Of a stretch of 64,000 nt of DNA, positions 8,556 through 17,239 are shown piece by piece. Origin of the DNA: an uncultured Clostridia bacterium (lineage in GTDB: Bacteria; Bacillota; Clostridia; Christensenellales; Borkfalkiaceae). A program made the position numbers and the translations under genes. The notes under the pieces were generated by a model that saw only the letters and a program-made list of their open reading frames with translations, searched no databases and was not told the DNA's origin. The DNA lies in assembly GCA_947630705.1 (NCBI GenBank), contig CANRIK010000004.1, positions 1 to 64,000 on the forward strand. The letters are read 5' to 3'. Numbering within the stretch: the stretch's first letter is position 1; every line of letters begins with the position of its first letter.

Positions 8556-9421
8556 AGATACATTTTAAGTTTTCCGGTCACTATTTCGGCTTCTATGGGT
8601 ATGTTTTCATACAGTTCGCCTTCCGCCTGAATTGTGAATTCCGGATTTTCCATAATAAATTTAGCCGATTTTACCTTTGCGACGGTGGCCTCTTTAACTT
8701 CGTTCACCTTTCCGCGCATAAGTTTTAAGAGTGCGGCAATAAGTTTTCTGCGCGAGATATAATCGACTATGATCAGATCGAGATATCCGTCGTCTATTTC
8801 GGCGTCGGGGAAAAGTTTGATTCCGCCGCCTATCTGTTTTCCGTTGCCCAACGCGGCGATGAGCCCGTAGTGCCTCTCCGTATTCCCGTTGTATTCCACG
8901 CTGAAATTACAGCTTTTGAATTTGAAGAGAGTGGCTATAAGGGATCTGAAATATTTCGACCTGCCTCTGCCTTTGCCGGAATACGTGCGCTTTAAAACTT
9001 CCACGTCAAGTCCCATTCCGACGGCGTTGATGGAGCGCAATCCCGAAGAAAACTGAATAAAATCCACATAGGACGGAGCGCGGAAAGCAATAATTTCGGC
9101 GGCTTTTTTTACGTCCGAAGGTATGCCGGCCGCCTCTGCGAAATCGTTGCCCGTTCCGAACGGAATCAACCCCAGAGCGTTGTTTTCGAAGTCGGAAAAA
9201 CCGTTCAGGATCTCGTGCAGAGTTCCGTCTCCGCCCATCGAAACGACGGTATTTCCCTTGCCGGAAGTTATTTCCGCGGAGTACTCCGCGGCATGTCCGC
9301 GGTGGGTCGTTAAAAATACTTTATATTCGGCGCCGGCCCTTTCGAACACCGATTTTACCGTGTCGAGTTTGGCGGCATGCTTGCCTTTTATATTCAACTC
9401 GTTGACTATTATGTATATCAT
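8552..9421 (-). CDS. Diacylglycerol kinase-like lipid kinase (DagK/YegS family)
   Basis: A 289-residue soluble, membrane-associating kinase of the bacterial diacylglycerol/lipid kinase family. Near the N-terminus are VNELNIKGK, then the nucleotide-binding MGGDGTLHEILNGF and the PFGTGNDFAEAAG motif. The C-terminal beta-sandwich ends with the PDAEIDDGYLDL block. It probably phosphorylates diacylglycerol released during envelope glycolipid synthesis, or a related lipid. The in-frame reading extends to 9490, but that would begin upstream of the predicted transcription start, so the ATG at 9421 is chosen. It shares a 4-bp overlap with the phosphatase gene, forming a two-gene operon. Confidence 0.88.
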   Translation of the reverse strand: MIYIIVNELNIKGKHAAKLDTVKSVFERAGAEYKVFLTTHRGHAAEYSAEITSGKGNTVVSMGGDGTLHEILNGFSDFENNALGLIPFGTGNDFAEAAGIPSDVKKAAEIIAFRAPSYVDFIQFSSGLRSINAVGMGLDVEVLKRTYSGKGRGRSKYFRSLIATLFKFKSCNFSVEYNGNTERHYGLIAALGNGKQIGGGIKLFPDAEIDDGYLDLIIVDYISRRKLIAALLKLMRGKVNEVKEATVAKVKSAKFIMENPEFTIQAEGELYENIPIEAEIVTGKLKMYL

Positions 9422-9489
9422 GAAATAAACATTTTCCGCCGCCGACTTGTCCGGACGGCGACCCTGCTTGAAGATGAAGGTTTTTAACA

Positions 9490-9518
9490 ATTATATATCA
9501 TATTCAAATAAATTGCAA
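9490..9518 (-). promoter_or_regulatory. Promoter of the lipid kinase/phosphatase operon
   Basis: -35 TTGCAA (9513-9518), exactly 17 bp, -10 TATAAT (minus strand of 9490-9495). The -35 hexamer is palindromic and is shared with the divergent cca promoter. Confidence 0.75.
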
Positions 9519-9541
9519 ATAAATTAAAATCCTGATATAAT
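9513..9541 (+). promoter_or_regulatory. Promoter of the CCA-adding enzyme gene
   Basis: -35 TTGCAA (9513-9518), exactly 17 bp, -10 TATAAT (9536-9541). It uses the same -35 bases as the opposing promoter. Confidence 0.75.
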
Positions 9542-9583
9542 TGTTTTAATTAAACGTGCGGTAATCGAAGCGAGTATAACGCC

Positions 9584-10942
9584 ATGTATGAAACTCTGTC
9601 GGAAAACCTCAAAAACCTCTGCAAGGCCTGCCCATATCCGCTGTACGTAGTGGGCGGACGGGTACGCGACTGCCTTGCCGGATTTGTCCCCGACGAAATC
9701 GACACCGATATCTGCGCTCCGGCAACCGCCGCCGACTTCGCCGCGCGCGCACGCGAGTGCGGATTTGAAATCTCCGCCGAATATAAAAACACCGGCACGG
9801 TCAAGCTCGAAAAGGACGGCGAGTCTTATGAGTTTACCTGCTTTCGTTCCGACAAATACGTTCGCGGCCGCCATGTTCCCGAAAATACGGCGCTCACCGA
9901 CGACATAAACCTCGACGCGCGCCGCAGAGACTTCAAATGCAACGCCGTATATTACGATATAGGAGCGAAAAAATACGTCGATCCGCTCGGCGGCATCGAG
10001 GATATAAGGGCAAAGCGAATAGATACCGTCGCTCCGCCCGAAAAAGTTTTCGGAGAGGACGGCCTCAGGCTTATGAGACTTGCCCGTATCTCCGCGCAGA
10101 CGGGATTTACGCCCACGCCGCAATGTATGGCGGCGGCAAGGGAGCGTTGCAATCTCATTTCGGACGTCTCCGCAGAGAGGACGGCGGCGGAGCTCAAACT
10201 CATTCTTCACGCCGACGGTCGCTGCAATATCGCAGGAGCGCATTACAGAGGGCTCGAAATTCTCAAAGATATCGGCGTGCTTTCTCTTATTCTTCCCGAG
10301 CTCTGCAAGGGAGAGGGCATGGCCCAACGCGAGGACTTCCATAAATACGACGTTCTGGAACATTCTTTGAGGTGCGTCATGTACGCCCACGATTCCGTGC
10401 GGCTCGCGGCTTTGCTGCACGATGTCGGCAAGCCGCTGTGTTTCGAGGCGAGCGGCAACTTCATCGGTCACGAGGAGAGGGGCGCCGACGCCGCGGCCGC
10501 CGTGATGGAGCGGCTCAAAGTTCCCAAAAAACTCGCCGAAGAGACGGAGAGACTTATTCGTCTGCACATGTACGATTTTCGGGGCGACGCAAAGGAGAAC
10601 AAAATCCGCAGATTCATCGTGCAAAATTACGATATCTACGATAAGATACTGTATCTCAAACAGGCCGATTTTTCCGCATGTAAAGACGATTTGTCCGAAG
10701 CTCCGACGGTTGCGAAATTCAAACGGATAAAAGCTCGCATGGAGGCGGAGGGCACGCCCTTCACCTTGAAGGAGCTGGATATAAAGGGCAACGAGCTACT
10801 GTCTATGGGCTTTCCGCCCGTGTCTGTGGGACAGACGCTTTCAAAATTGCTGTACGACTGCGCCATAAGGGAAGTCGCCAACGACAAAGCGGCTCTTTTG
10901 AAACGGGCTCGCAAAGTTTACCTTAACGCATATCTGCAATAA
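9584..10942 (+). CDS. cca: CCA-adding tRNA nucleotidyltransferase with HD domain
   Basis: A 452-residue class II tRNA nucleotidyltransferase that builds or repairs the 3' CCA end of tRNAs. The N-terminal head has YVVGGRVRDCL and the catalytic DEIDTDI (two metal-binding Asp). The template region follows with RRDFKCNAVYYD and RLMRLARISAQTGF. A C-terminal HD phosphohydrolase domain has HSLRCVMYAHD and AALLHDVGKP, probably for 2',3'-cyclic phosphate removal. The partial tRNA-Ser at 58.85 kb encodes its CCA, so the enzyme may serve mostly in repair. The Shine-Dalgarno is weak (GAAGCGAG). It is transcribed from the right half of the shared divergent promoter. Confidence 0.92.
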   Translation: MYETLSENLKNLCKACPYPLYVVGGRVRDCLAGFVPDEIDTDICAPATAADFAARARECGFEISAEYKNTGTVKLEKDGESYEFTCFRSDKYVRGRHVPENTALTDDINLDARRRDFKCNAVYYDIGAKKYVDPLGGIEDIRAKRIDTVAPPEKVFGEDGLRLMRLARISAQTGFTPTPQCMAAARERCNLISDVSAERTAAELKLILHADGRCNIAGAHYRGLEILKDIGVLSLILPELCKGEGMAQREDFHKYDVLEHSLRCVMYAHDSVRLAALLHDVGKPLCFEASGNFIGHEERGADAAAAVMERLKVPKKLAEETERLIRLHMYDFRGDAKENKIRRFIVQNYDIYDKILYLKQADFSACKDDLSEAPTVAKFKRIKARMEAEGTPFTLKELDIKGNELLSMGFPPVSVGQTLSKLLYDCAIREVANDKAALLKRARKVYLNAYLQ

Positions 10943-10992
10943 ATAAAACGCATATTTATTTTAATGTAATCAAATGAATTCCGTTCAAGCGG

Positions 10993-11021
10993 TTGCTTCG
11001 CGGCGGAGATGATGATATAAT
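10993..11021 (+). promoter_or_regulatory. Promoter of the 895-residue repeat protein gene
   Basis: TTGCTT (10993-10998), 17-bp spacer, TATAAT (11016-11021). Confidence 0.65.
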
Positions 11022-11048
11022 ATATAGGACGATATTCCGGAGGTCCAT

Positions 11049-13736
11049 ATGAGAGGAAATAATGTTCAGAGGAAGGGAGGAAAGGCAAAAGGCATAATAA
11101 GTTTTTTTGTCGGATTGCTTCTCGGAATTATTATTATAGTCGGCGCCATCGTCGGCGGCACTTACTATGTGCTCAACGCCGATATCGACAGCGTGCTCGG
11201 CATGGCCGGACTTGACAACAGCAAGGACGAAAACGGAAGAAACAAACTGATAAATACCGATTTGGAGGCCGGAGGCGTAAAAAATCTGCTCGAACTTATA
11301 GGCAGACTCTCCGTAATGGCCACCGATTTTCAGAATATGACTCTGGGCGAGTTGGATTCTCTCGTTCCGGCCACGCGCGGCTTGACCGACCAACTGCTCG
11401 AAAGTTTCAGAAAATACGTCGCAATCGACTACGACGAGCTCTGTCAGGTAAAATTTTCGGAGCTGAACGGCTATGTGGAAAATCTCGTTATGGATATTCA
11501 ACCGGCGTCGTTCATAGACGAAATGAACGCGCAGGGCTCCATGAATCCCGTTCTCGAACTCGTCTTGTACGGCGTAGAGGCGAACTATGTGGAGTCTCCG
11601 CAGGGCGAAAAATATCCGTTGTATGCGGATAATTACAGGTATAACGCGGATACGGGCAATTACGAGAGGGTGGAGGATTCCGCCGTGCTCGAAAAATCGC
11701 AGGAACAGTATATAGTCAAACAATCTGCAAATAACGATCTGTACGATATATTCTTTTTCGTCAAGTCCGACGGCGCGTATATTTCGGAGCGCGACCCCGA
11801 CGACATTATGAAGTTCTACTACTCCGATTCGCCGGAATACGGTTACGCTATATACAATGCGGATTACGCCGACTGCACGGGCAATTATTATATTAACAAC
11901 GCCGGCGAAAAACAGATTATAGAACCCATAACTCTGCGCTCCTTGATGGAGGACGGCGGCACGGGCTCTCTCGAAAAGGTCCGCGTAATAGAGCTCATAG
12001 GCGACGGCGAACCCGACGAACTGCTCGAAACCATTTTGGGTGACGCGTCTTTGGGGGATCTGATGAACGGTAACGTGGATTTCACCGAAAAAATAAACGG
12101 TATGGAACTCGGGCTTGTTTTGACTCTCGACCCCTTCAAAGACGATTTGCTTCTGTATCTCGCATATAAATTGACGGGGCTTTCCGTGGAACCCGACGAG
12201 GAGGGCAGATATACCGCCACATATAAATCGGGCGATGAAGAGCGCGCCGCCTTCGTCACGATAGAGGGCGACGAGGAGAGCGGCTACGAAATTACTTCCG
12301 TCACCGACGCCGAGACGGGCGAACAGCTGTCAGGCACAAAGGTGGAGGAGTTGAGCGATTCGATAGACGGCATAGAAGTGGATATATTCTTCGACGTAAG
12401 TGCCGACGATTCCATAATGGCCTATATCGCATACGGATTGACCAAAGTAACTCCCCCCGAGACCGATGGCGTCTGGACGGCCAAATTCGGCGAAAACGAT
12501 TGCCAAATAACCGTGGACGGTGAGAATATCATACAATCCGTCACGGACACCGTTACGGGAGAGAAAGTGAACGCCGCAAAAATCGACGAGCTCAGCGACA
12601 GAATGTCAACCATCACCGACGCGTTGACCATGGGCGAAATAATCGACGCCGGCGACAGTAAGGTTTTACAGCAGCTCGCTCCGTATAAAATAAGCGAGCT
12701 CGACACTGCCGTAGACGAGTTGGAAATAAGCGCTCTTATAGACGTAACCACAGACGACACCGTTTTGGCTTATCTCGCGTTCGGCATAAGAAACATTAAG
12801 GACCAGGAAGGCGTTTGGACGGCAAAACTCAAAGTGCTCGAAGACGAAGTCGAGAGAGAGATTACGGTATATCTGAAAGTTTATCAAAAGGAACCGGTTG
12901 AACTGGCTCCGCCCGAGCCCGACGTCTACTATATAGAGGGAGTATATAAAACTTCCGATTTCGAGGATATGTCCGAAGAAAACGTCGTAGAGGGCACGCA
13001 CGTAAAGGATATGAGCGAACGCGTAGACGGCATAATGGAAGACCTCACCGTCGGCGAACTGATAAATCTCGACCCTGAAAGCGGCAACATTATTTTAAAC
13101 GCCATAAAAGACGCCACCATAAATAATCTCGACCAGACGATATCCACCCTCACTTTAAACGAACTGTACGCAGAAGAAATCTACAAGACCACGGTATATA
13201 AGGACGATGACGGAGACGGAAAGGCTGACGTGGACGATGACGGCCAAAAGATAATAGATTCCGAAAAATCGGCCGAAGCGAAGCTGCGGCTTGCGGTTGA
13301 CGGCGAACCTGTCGGCGACGGTCAGATCAGGTTTAATACTGATTACCTCTACTATGTAAAGACAGTAATAGACGGCGAGGAAAGCTATTCCCTCGTTCAG
13401 AAGGAAGGTCAGCCGCTGGGCAAGCTCGAATCCCTCGACTCCGGAGAGTATTACACGTACGGCGCTCCCCAACTCATGTGGACGCTCATTCTCACGGAGG
13501 AGGGCGGCGACGAGGCGGCGACCAAACTTAACGATATCGGCTCCGTAATCACAAGAGTAAACGACAGACTGAACAACTCCACGCTTTCGGAGCTGGACGC
13601 CGCCGGAATAATCGACCTTACGGACGCGTCGCTTGAAAACAAACTTCCGGCAGATCCCTCCAATCGCACGGTAGGTCAGCTAAAACTCTCCGAGGCGCTC
13701 GATTTGTTTGTAAACAGCATAACCGCCGGCGGTTGA
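11049..13736 (+). CDS. Type II membrane-anchored repeat protein, function unknown
   Basis: An 895-residue protein I cannot name. One strong membrane segment (about residues 14-45) follows a short basic N-terminus; the rest is acidic and should lie outside. Three related units begin near residues 351 (MELGLVLTLDPFKDD), 441 (IEVDIFFDVSADD) and 557 (LEISALIDVTTDD), each continuing with a xxAYxAxG helix and a beta-rich half. Between and after them recur short helical phrases of the form T-[LMV]-GEL/LGDL/ISELD (for example TLGELDSL, TVGELINL, TLSELDAAG). GGAGGT lies 5 nt before the ATG. It is probably monocistronic. A structural, adhesive or envelope-organising role is only a guess. Confidence 0.7.
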   Translation: MRGNNVQRKGGKAKGIISFFVGLLLGIIIIVGAIVGGTYYVLNADIDSVLGMAGLDNSKDENGRNKLINTDLEAGGVKNLLELIGRLSVMATDFQNMTLGELDSLVPATRGLTDQLLESFRKYVAIDYDELCQVKFSELNGYVENLVMDIQPASFIDEMNAQGSMNPVLELVLYGVEANYVESPQGEKYPLYADNYRYNADTGNYERVEDSAVLEKSQEQYIVKQSANNDLYDIFFFVKSDGAYISERDPDDIMKFYYSDSPEYGYAIYNADYADCTGNYYINNAGEKQIIEPITLRSLMEDGGTGSLEKVRVIELIGDGEPDELLETILGDASLGDLMNGNVDFTEKINGMELGLVLTLDPFKDDLLLYLAYKLTGLSVEPDEEGRYTATYKSGDEERAAFVTIEGDEESGYEITSVTDAETGEQLSGTKVEELSDSIDGIEVDIFFDVSADDSIMAYIAYGLTKVTPPETDGVWTAKFGENDCQITVDGENIIQSVTDTVTGEKVNAAKIDELSDRMSTITDALTMGEIIDAGDSKVLQQLAPYKISELDTAVDELEISALIDVTTDDTVLAYLAFGIRNIKDQEGVWTAKLKVLEDEVEREITVYLKVYQKEPVELAPPEPDVYYIEGVYKTSDFEDMSEENVVEGTHVKDMSERVDGIMEDLTVGELINLDPESGNIILNAIKDATINNLDQTISTLTLNELYAEEIYKTTVYKDDDGDGKADVDDDGQKIIDSEKSAEAKLRLAVDGEPVGDGQIRFNTDYLYYVKTVIDGEESYSLVQKEGQPLGKLESLDSGEYYTYGAPQLMWTLILTEEGGDEAATKLNDIGSVITRVNDRLNNSTLSELDAAGIIDLTDASLENKLPADPSNRTVGQLKLSEALDLFVNSITAGG

Positions 13737-13778
13737 CGGCCTTTGAACGTTTTATGAACACGGCGGTTGACGGCCTTT
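13727..13778 (+). repeat. Exact 18-bp direct repeat, 34-bp period
   Basis: The same 18 bases (CGGCGGTTGACGGCCTTT) occur at 13727-13744, spanning the stop codon of the 895-residue gene, and at 13761-13778. The first copy also belongs to a 14-bp palindrome at 13721-13734. It may form part of a weak terminator or be a small duplication. Confidence 0.6.
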
Positions 13779-13798
13779 AAATAACCTTTTAAAAAAAG

Positions 13799-13827
13799 TT
13801 GACAACCCCGAAAAAATAATGTAGTAT
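13799..13827 (+). promoter_or_regulatory. Promoter of rpsF-ssb-rpsR
   Basis: A perfect -35 TTGACA (13799-13804), 17-bp spacer and -10 TAGTAT (13822-13827). Confidence 0.7.
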
Positions 13828-13856
13828 TTATAAGCACGGTTTTTGTGCAAAGCCTT

Positions 13857-13876
13857 GCATACCGCAGGTGGTATGC
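13857..13876 (+). promoter_or_regulatory. Possible S6:S18 autoregulatory leader hairpin
   Basis: GCATAC (13857-13862) pairs with GTATGC (13871-13876) around CGCAGGTG, so a CCG (13862-13864) sits at the top of the stem. The known S6:S18-binding leader has a CCG presented beside such a stem, imitating helix 22 of 16S rRNA. It lies 25 nt before rpsF in an operon that also encodes S18. Confidence 0.45.
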
Positions 13877-13900
13877 CGATTAAGTCCGGGAGGTGAAATT

Positions 13901-14185
13901 ATGAAAACTTACGAGATGCTCTACGTTCTGGATTCTTCCACGGCCGACGAGGTCAAGGACAGTATCCAGAAGAAGTTCGAGGACGTTATCACGTCGCAGA
14001 ACGGTACCGTTGTGTCCGTCGATAAGCAGGGAGTCAAAAAACTTGCCTATACGATAAACGACAAAACAGACGGCTATTACGTAGTGTTCACTTTCGAAGT
14101 CGAGGGCGCGGCCGTCAAAGAGCTTGACCGTATCGCCGGCCTTACTTTGGAAGTAATAAGAAGAATAATAACCGTAAAAGCGTAA
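13901..14185 (+). CDS. rpsF: 30S ribosomal protein S6
   Basis: A 94-residue protein of the small-subunit platform that pairs with S18. The N-terminus KTYEMLYVLD, the central VDKQGVKKLAYTIN and DGYYVVFTFE and the C-terminal RRIITVKA are typical of S6. The ATG at 13901 has GGGAGGTG 6 nt upstream; an in-frame extension to 13868 would run through the leader hairpin and is rejected. It is first in the common rpsF-ssb-rpsR operon, and the leader may bind the S6:S18 complex. Confidence 0.95.
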   Translation: MKTYEMLYVLDSSTADEVKDSIQKKFEDVITSQNGTVVSVDKQGVKKLAYTINDKTDGYYVVFTFEVEGAAVKELDRIAGLTLEVIRRIITVKA

Positions 14186-14202
14186 ACGCAAAGGGTAAAA
14201 AG

Positions 14203-14631
14203 ATGAACAAAGTATTTTTAATCGGGAATTTAACGCGCGACCCCGAGCTCACCGAAACGGCCGGCGGAGTGAAGATATGTCGCTTTTCGATTGCCGTAAA
14301 CCGCAATTATTCCGCGGCGGACGGCGAAAGAAAGACCGACTTTTTCAACGTCGTCGCATGGCGCGGATTAGGTGAAACGGTGGCGCGCTTCGCTAAAAAG
14401 GGCAATAAGGTTGCCGTCTACGGCTCAATCGAGCTTCGCAATTTCGAGGACAGTCAGGGCGTCCGTCGCACGGGCATAGATATCGTCGCGCAAGACGTGG
14501 AATTTCTCACCCCTCGCGGACAGTCGGGCGACGACGGCTATGATGCCGCCCCTTCGCAGAGCGGCTCGGCTTCGGGCTCCAAAAAGCCCGCCTTGCAGGC
14601 CTTTGACGACGACGGCGATATTCCCTTCTAA
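14203..14631 (+). CDS. ssb: Single-stranded DNA-binding protein
   Basis: A 142-residue SSB. The N-terminal OB fold opens with NKVFLIGNLTRDPEL and contains FSIAVNRNY and FFNVVAWRGLGE. A short low-complexity Gly/Ser linker leads to the acidic C-terminal tip DDDGDIPF, which recruits replication and repair proteins. It sits 17 bp after rpsF and 18 bp before rpsR, the standard bacterial arrangement. Confidence 0.96.
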   Translation: MNKVFLIGNLTRDPELTETAGGVKICRFSIAVNRNYSAADGERKTDFFNVVAWRGLGETVARFAKKGNKVAVYGSIELRNFEDSQGVRRTGIDIVAQDVEFLTPRGQSGDDGYDAAPSQSGSASGSKKPALQAFDDDGDIPF

Positions 14632-14649
14632 CAATTTAAGGAGTTAATT

Positions 14650-14943
14650 ATGGAAGAAAATAAAACTGTGACACAGGACGCGGCCGCGCAGACAGCGACG
14701 GGCGCCGCGCTCGGCAAAAAGGGCTATAAAAGAATACCTCGCAGAAAGGTATGCGTATTCTGTCAGGAAAAAGTAGAGGTTATAGACTACAAGGACGTAA
14801 ATCGTCTTAAAAAGTTTGTCACCGAAAGCGGAAAAATGTTGCCTCGCAGAATGAGCGGAACATGCGCGAAACATCAGCGCGAGCTTTCCAAGGCCATCAA
14901 GCGCGCTCGTATAGCCGCGCTTCTTCCCTTCAAAGCAGACTGA
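14650..14943 (+). CDS. rpsR: 30S ribosomal protein S18
   Basis: A 97-residue S18 with a short Ala-rich N-terminal extension, then [11 protein letters not shown], the [12 protein letters not shown] block and [20 protein letters not shown], the rRNA-binding signature. The paired cysteines (VCVFC) suggest the zinc-capable or C+ form. AAGGAG precedes the ATG. It is the last gene of the rpsF operon and is followed by a strong terminator. Confidence 0.96.
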   Translation: MEENKTVTQDAAAQTATGAALGKKGYKRIPRRKVCVFCQEKVEVIDYKDVNRLKKFVTESGKMLPRRMSGTCAKHQRELSKAIKRARIAALLPFKAD

Positions 14944-14987
14944 TTTTAGAGTAAAAAATAACGTTAAGAGGTTTTGCCTCTATTTAT

Positions 14988-15019
14988 AAAAGCGGACTCG
15001 CTATTTGCGAGTCCGCTTT
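14988..15019. terminator. Bidirectional terminator after rpsR and the MATE-fusion gene
   Basis: A 13-bp stem (14988-15000 with 15007-15019, plus one closing pair at the loop) with T's on the plus side. It lies between converging genes and can serve both. Confidence 0.75.
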
Positions 15020-15097
15020 TATCTTTCTTATTATGTCGGCCGATAATTACAAAATCTTTTCTGTCAATGTTCTGTTCCTTTGGGATATGCTCCGAGG

Positions 15098-17077
15098 TCA
15101 GCCGATTCCTATCAGAATCTGTTCCACCGCCTTGTCTATGCCCACGGAGCTGTCTATCAGAAGATTGTAATTATCTTTGGCTCCCCAGATTTTTCCGGAG
15201 ACGTTCTCGTAAAATTTTGCGCGCCTCTTGTCGGCTCTCTCGATATTTTCCGCCGCCGTCTGCTCGCCGTCTCCGTAGTTCTTCATAATTCTTTCCTTTC
15301 TGTATTTGAGAGGGGCGTAAACGAACACTTTATATGGATTGTACTTTGCCAGAACATGGTCGGCGGCGCGGCCGACGACAACGCACGAACCGCTTTCGGC
15401 AATTTTTTTAAGCACCTTATCCTGCGCCGCGATAGCCGTTTTATTGGCTTCGGTCGAAAGGTAGAGGCTGTATAAGACGGAGTGATTTTCTTCTATGAGT
15501 TCCACGAATTCTCTGTCGAGTCCGCTCTCTTTTGCGACCAGCGACGTGAGCTCCTTGTCGTAAAAGGGCACGCCCATCTTCGCGGCGAGTTTCTTGCCTA
15601 TCTCCATGCCGCCGGCACCGTGCTCGCGCGATATTGTGACAATTACGCCCTGTTTAGACGGAAGCACGACGGGCTCTTTTGGGATTTCCGCTCTGCCTTT
15701 GTCGGACGAAATTTGTCTGAATACTTTAATGAGCATGGCGCATGCCGCAATGAAAGTCAGGACGTCGCTTATCGGCGCGGACCAGAAGAAGGCGTCCTTT
15801 GACGCGAGCGGCAAAAGATATGCGAGGGGGACGACAAAAATGACGTCTCTGAAAAGCGCTATCAGCATGGCCTTTACGGGCATGCCTATCGCTTGGAAAA
15901 ATACAGAAACCACTTTGATTATGCAGGTCAGGAAGATAAATCCTATATAAATTCTGAATGCGTTTATGCCGAGCTCGTATTCCGCGGCGGAACATTCCGA
16001 TTGAGTGTAGCCGAACACTCCCAAAAGGGCCGAAGGGCAGGATTCGAAGAGTATGGTTGCGGCAAGCCCGACAATCGCCGTCCAAAGAAGTATAAGTTTG
16101 AAAACGCCCTTAACTCTGTCGTATTTTCTCGCGCCGTAATTATAACCGAGTATGGGCTGGCCGCCGGAAGCTATGCCGACGACTATGCTTATCACTATGC
16201 CGAAAACCTTGAAAGCTACGGTGAAAATTCCTATCGCGTTTTCGGCTTCCGAAAAGTATTGCACCAAGAGATTGTTGTTCACCACGGAAATTATGACAAT
16301 GGAAAATTGAGTGAGAAAACTCGAAACTCCCAATTTCAGACTCGCAAAAAGTATTTTAAAGTCCGGTATAAAACTTTGCAATCTCAATTTGAAATTTCTC
16401 GGCTTGAACAGATATAAAATATGCAGAACAAAGGTTACCGCCTGACCTATAAAGGTGGCAAGAGCCGCTCCGTTCATGCCCATATGCGCCGCAAACAGCA
16501 ACACGGGGTCCAAAATTATATTTATCACCGCGCCGCTCGCCATGGCGAGCATGGCGTATTTCGGGCTCCCGTCCGCGCGTATTACGGGATTTATCACGCA
16601 TGCGAGAATAAAAAATATGAAGCCCGAAAAAATAAAGACGCTGTATTCCTTTGCGTCGGGGAGAATAATCTCTCCGCTGCCGGACGCTCCGAAAAATCTG
16701 AGTATGGGTTCCGTGAATATAAAACTGATCGCAGTCAACAGAACTCCGGCAAAGAGCCCCACGGTAATTCCCGTTCCGACCGCCTTATGGGTGGAGGACG
16801 TGTCGTTTTTGCCTTGATTTATGCTTATTACGGCCGCGGTGCCGTCGCCTATGAACAGCCCCAATGCCAGTGCGATAACAGTCAGCGGATAAACTATTCC
16901 GGTGGCGGTGTTTCCCAACGGAAGATAGCCGCTTTGTCCTATGAAAATCTGGTCCACTATGTTGTACAATGCCTGAATAATAAGCGACAATACGCAGGGT
17001 ATGGCAAATTTTTTAAGCAGTTTGCCGACTTTTTCCGTTCCGAGAAAGGCATTGCTTGCCGATTGATTTTCTTCCAT
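15098..17077 (-). CDS. MATE-family efflux protein fused to a cytidylate-kinase-like domain
   Basis: A 659-residue fusion. Residues 1 to about 450 form a MATE-type transporter: about 12 hydrophobic segments, LLKKFAIPCVLSLI near the start, LGNTATGIVYP, and a PILGYNYGARK motif typical of MepA-like MATE proteins. After a linker, residues from about 475 to the end resemble the cytidylate-kinase-like family: TISREHGAGGMEIGKKLA nucleotide loop, FYDKELTSLVA, VVVGRAADHVL and a RADKRRAKFYENVSG lid. MATE proteins export cations or drugs in exchange for Na+ or H+; the kinase domain's substrate is unknown. The ATG at 17077 has AAGGAG upstream. The leader contains a terminator, so expression may be attenuated. 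Confidence 0.85.
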   Translation of the reverse strand: MEENQSASNAFLGTEKVGKLLKKFAIPCVLSLIIQALYNIVDQIFIGQSGYLPLGNTATGIVYPLTVIALALGLFIGDGTAAVISINQGKNDTSSTHKAVGTGITVGLFAGVLLTAISFIFTEPILRFFGASGSGEIILPDAKEYSVFIFSGFIFFILACVINPVIRADGSPKYAMLAMASGAVINIILDPVLLFAAHMGMNGAALATFIGQAVTFVLHILYLFKPRNFKLRLQSFIPDFKILFASLKLGVSSFLTQFSIVIISVVNNNLLVQYFSEAENAIGIFTVAFKVFGIVISIVVGIASGGQPILGYNYGARKYDRVKGVFKLILLWTAIVGLAATILFESCPSALLGVFGYTQSECSAAEYELGINAFRIYIGFIFLTCIIKVVSVFFQAIGMPVKAMLIALFRDVIFVVPLAYLLPLASKDAFFWSAPISDVLTFIAACAMLIKVFRQISSDKGRAEIPKEPVVLPSKQGVIVTISREHGAGGMEIGKKLAAKMGVPFYDKELTSLVAKESGLDREFVELIEENHSVLYSLYLSTEANKTAIAAQDKVLKKIAESGSCVVVGRAADHVLAKYNPYKVFVYAPLKYRKERIMKNYGDGEQTAAENIERADKRRAKFYENVSGKIWGAKDNYNLLIDSSVGIDKAVEQILIGIG

Positions 17078-17099
17078 AAAAACTCCTTGAAAAAATAAA

Positions 17100-17125
17100 A
17101 AACAGCAGGCGCAGGCTTGCTGTTT
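17100..17125 (-). terminator. Attenuator-like terminator in the MATE-fusion leader
   Basis: Minus strand: AAACAGCA pairs with TGCTGTTT across a 10-nt loop, then TTTTATTTTTT. It lies after the promoter and 23 nt before the start codon. A short leader frame beginning with a TTG/GTG near 17152 runs through the hairpin in frame with the main gene, so ribosome- or ligand-controlled attenuation is plausible. Confidence 0.55.
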
Positions 17126-17157
17126 CGAATGTTTACGCAATTTGCTCAACACTTGAT

Positions 17158-17186
17158 ATTATAGCACAAAAAAGAAAAATCCGCAA
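17158..17186 (-). promoter_or_regulatory. Promoter of the MATE-fusion gene
   Basis: Minus strand: -35 TTGCGG (17181-17186), 17-bp spacer, -10 TATAAT (17158-17163). Confidence 0.65.
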
Positions 17187-17239
17187 AGTTTTTTGCGCTT
17201 TGAATTTCTTTTTTTGTACGAAAAATTTTGTATTTTTTG

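Noticed and set aside
9524-10624. 366-residue minus-strand open frame
   Set aside because: It is antisense to cca, whose catalytic motifs are clear on the plus strand, and it has no family motif.
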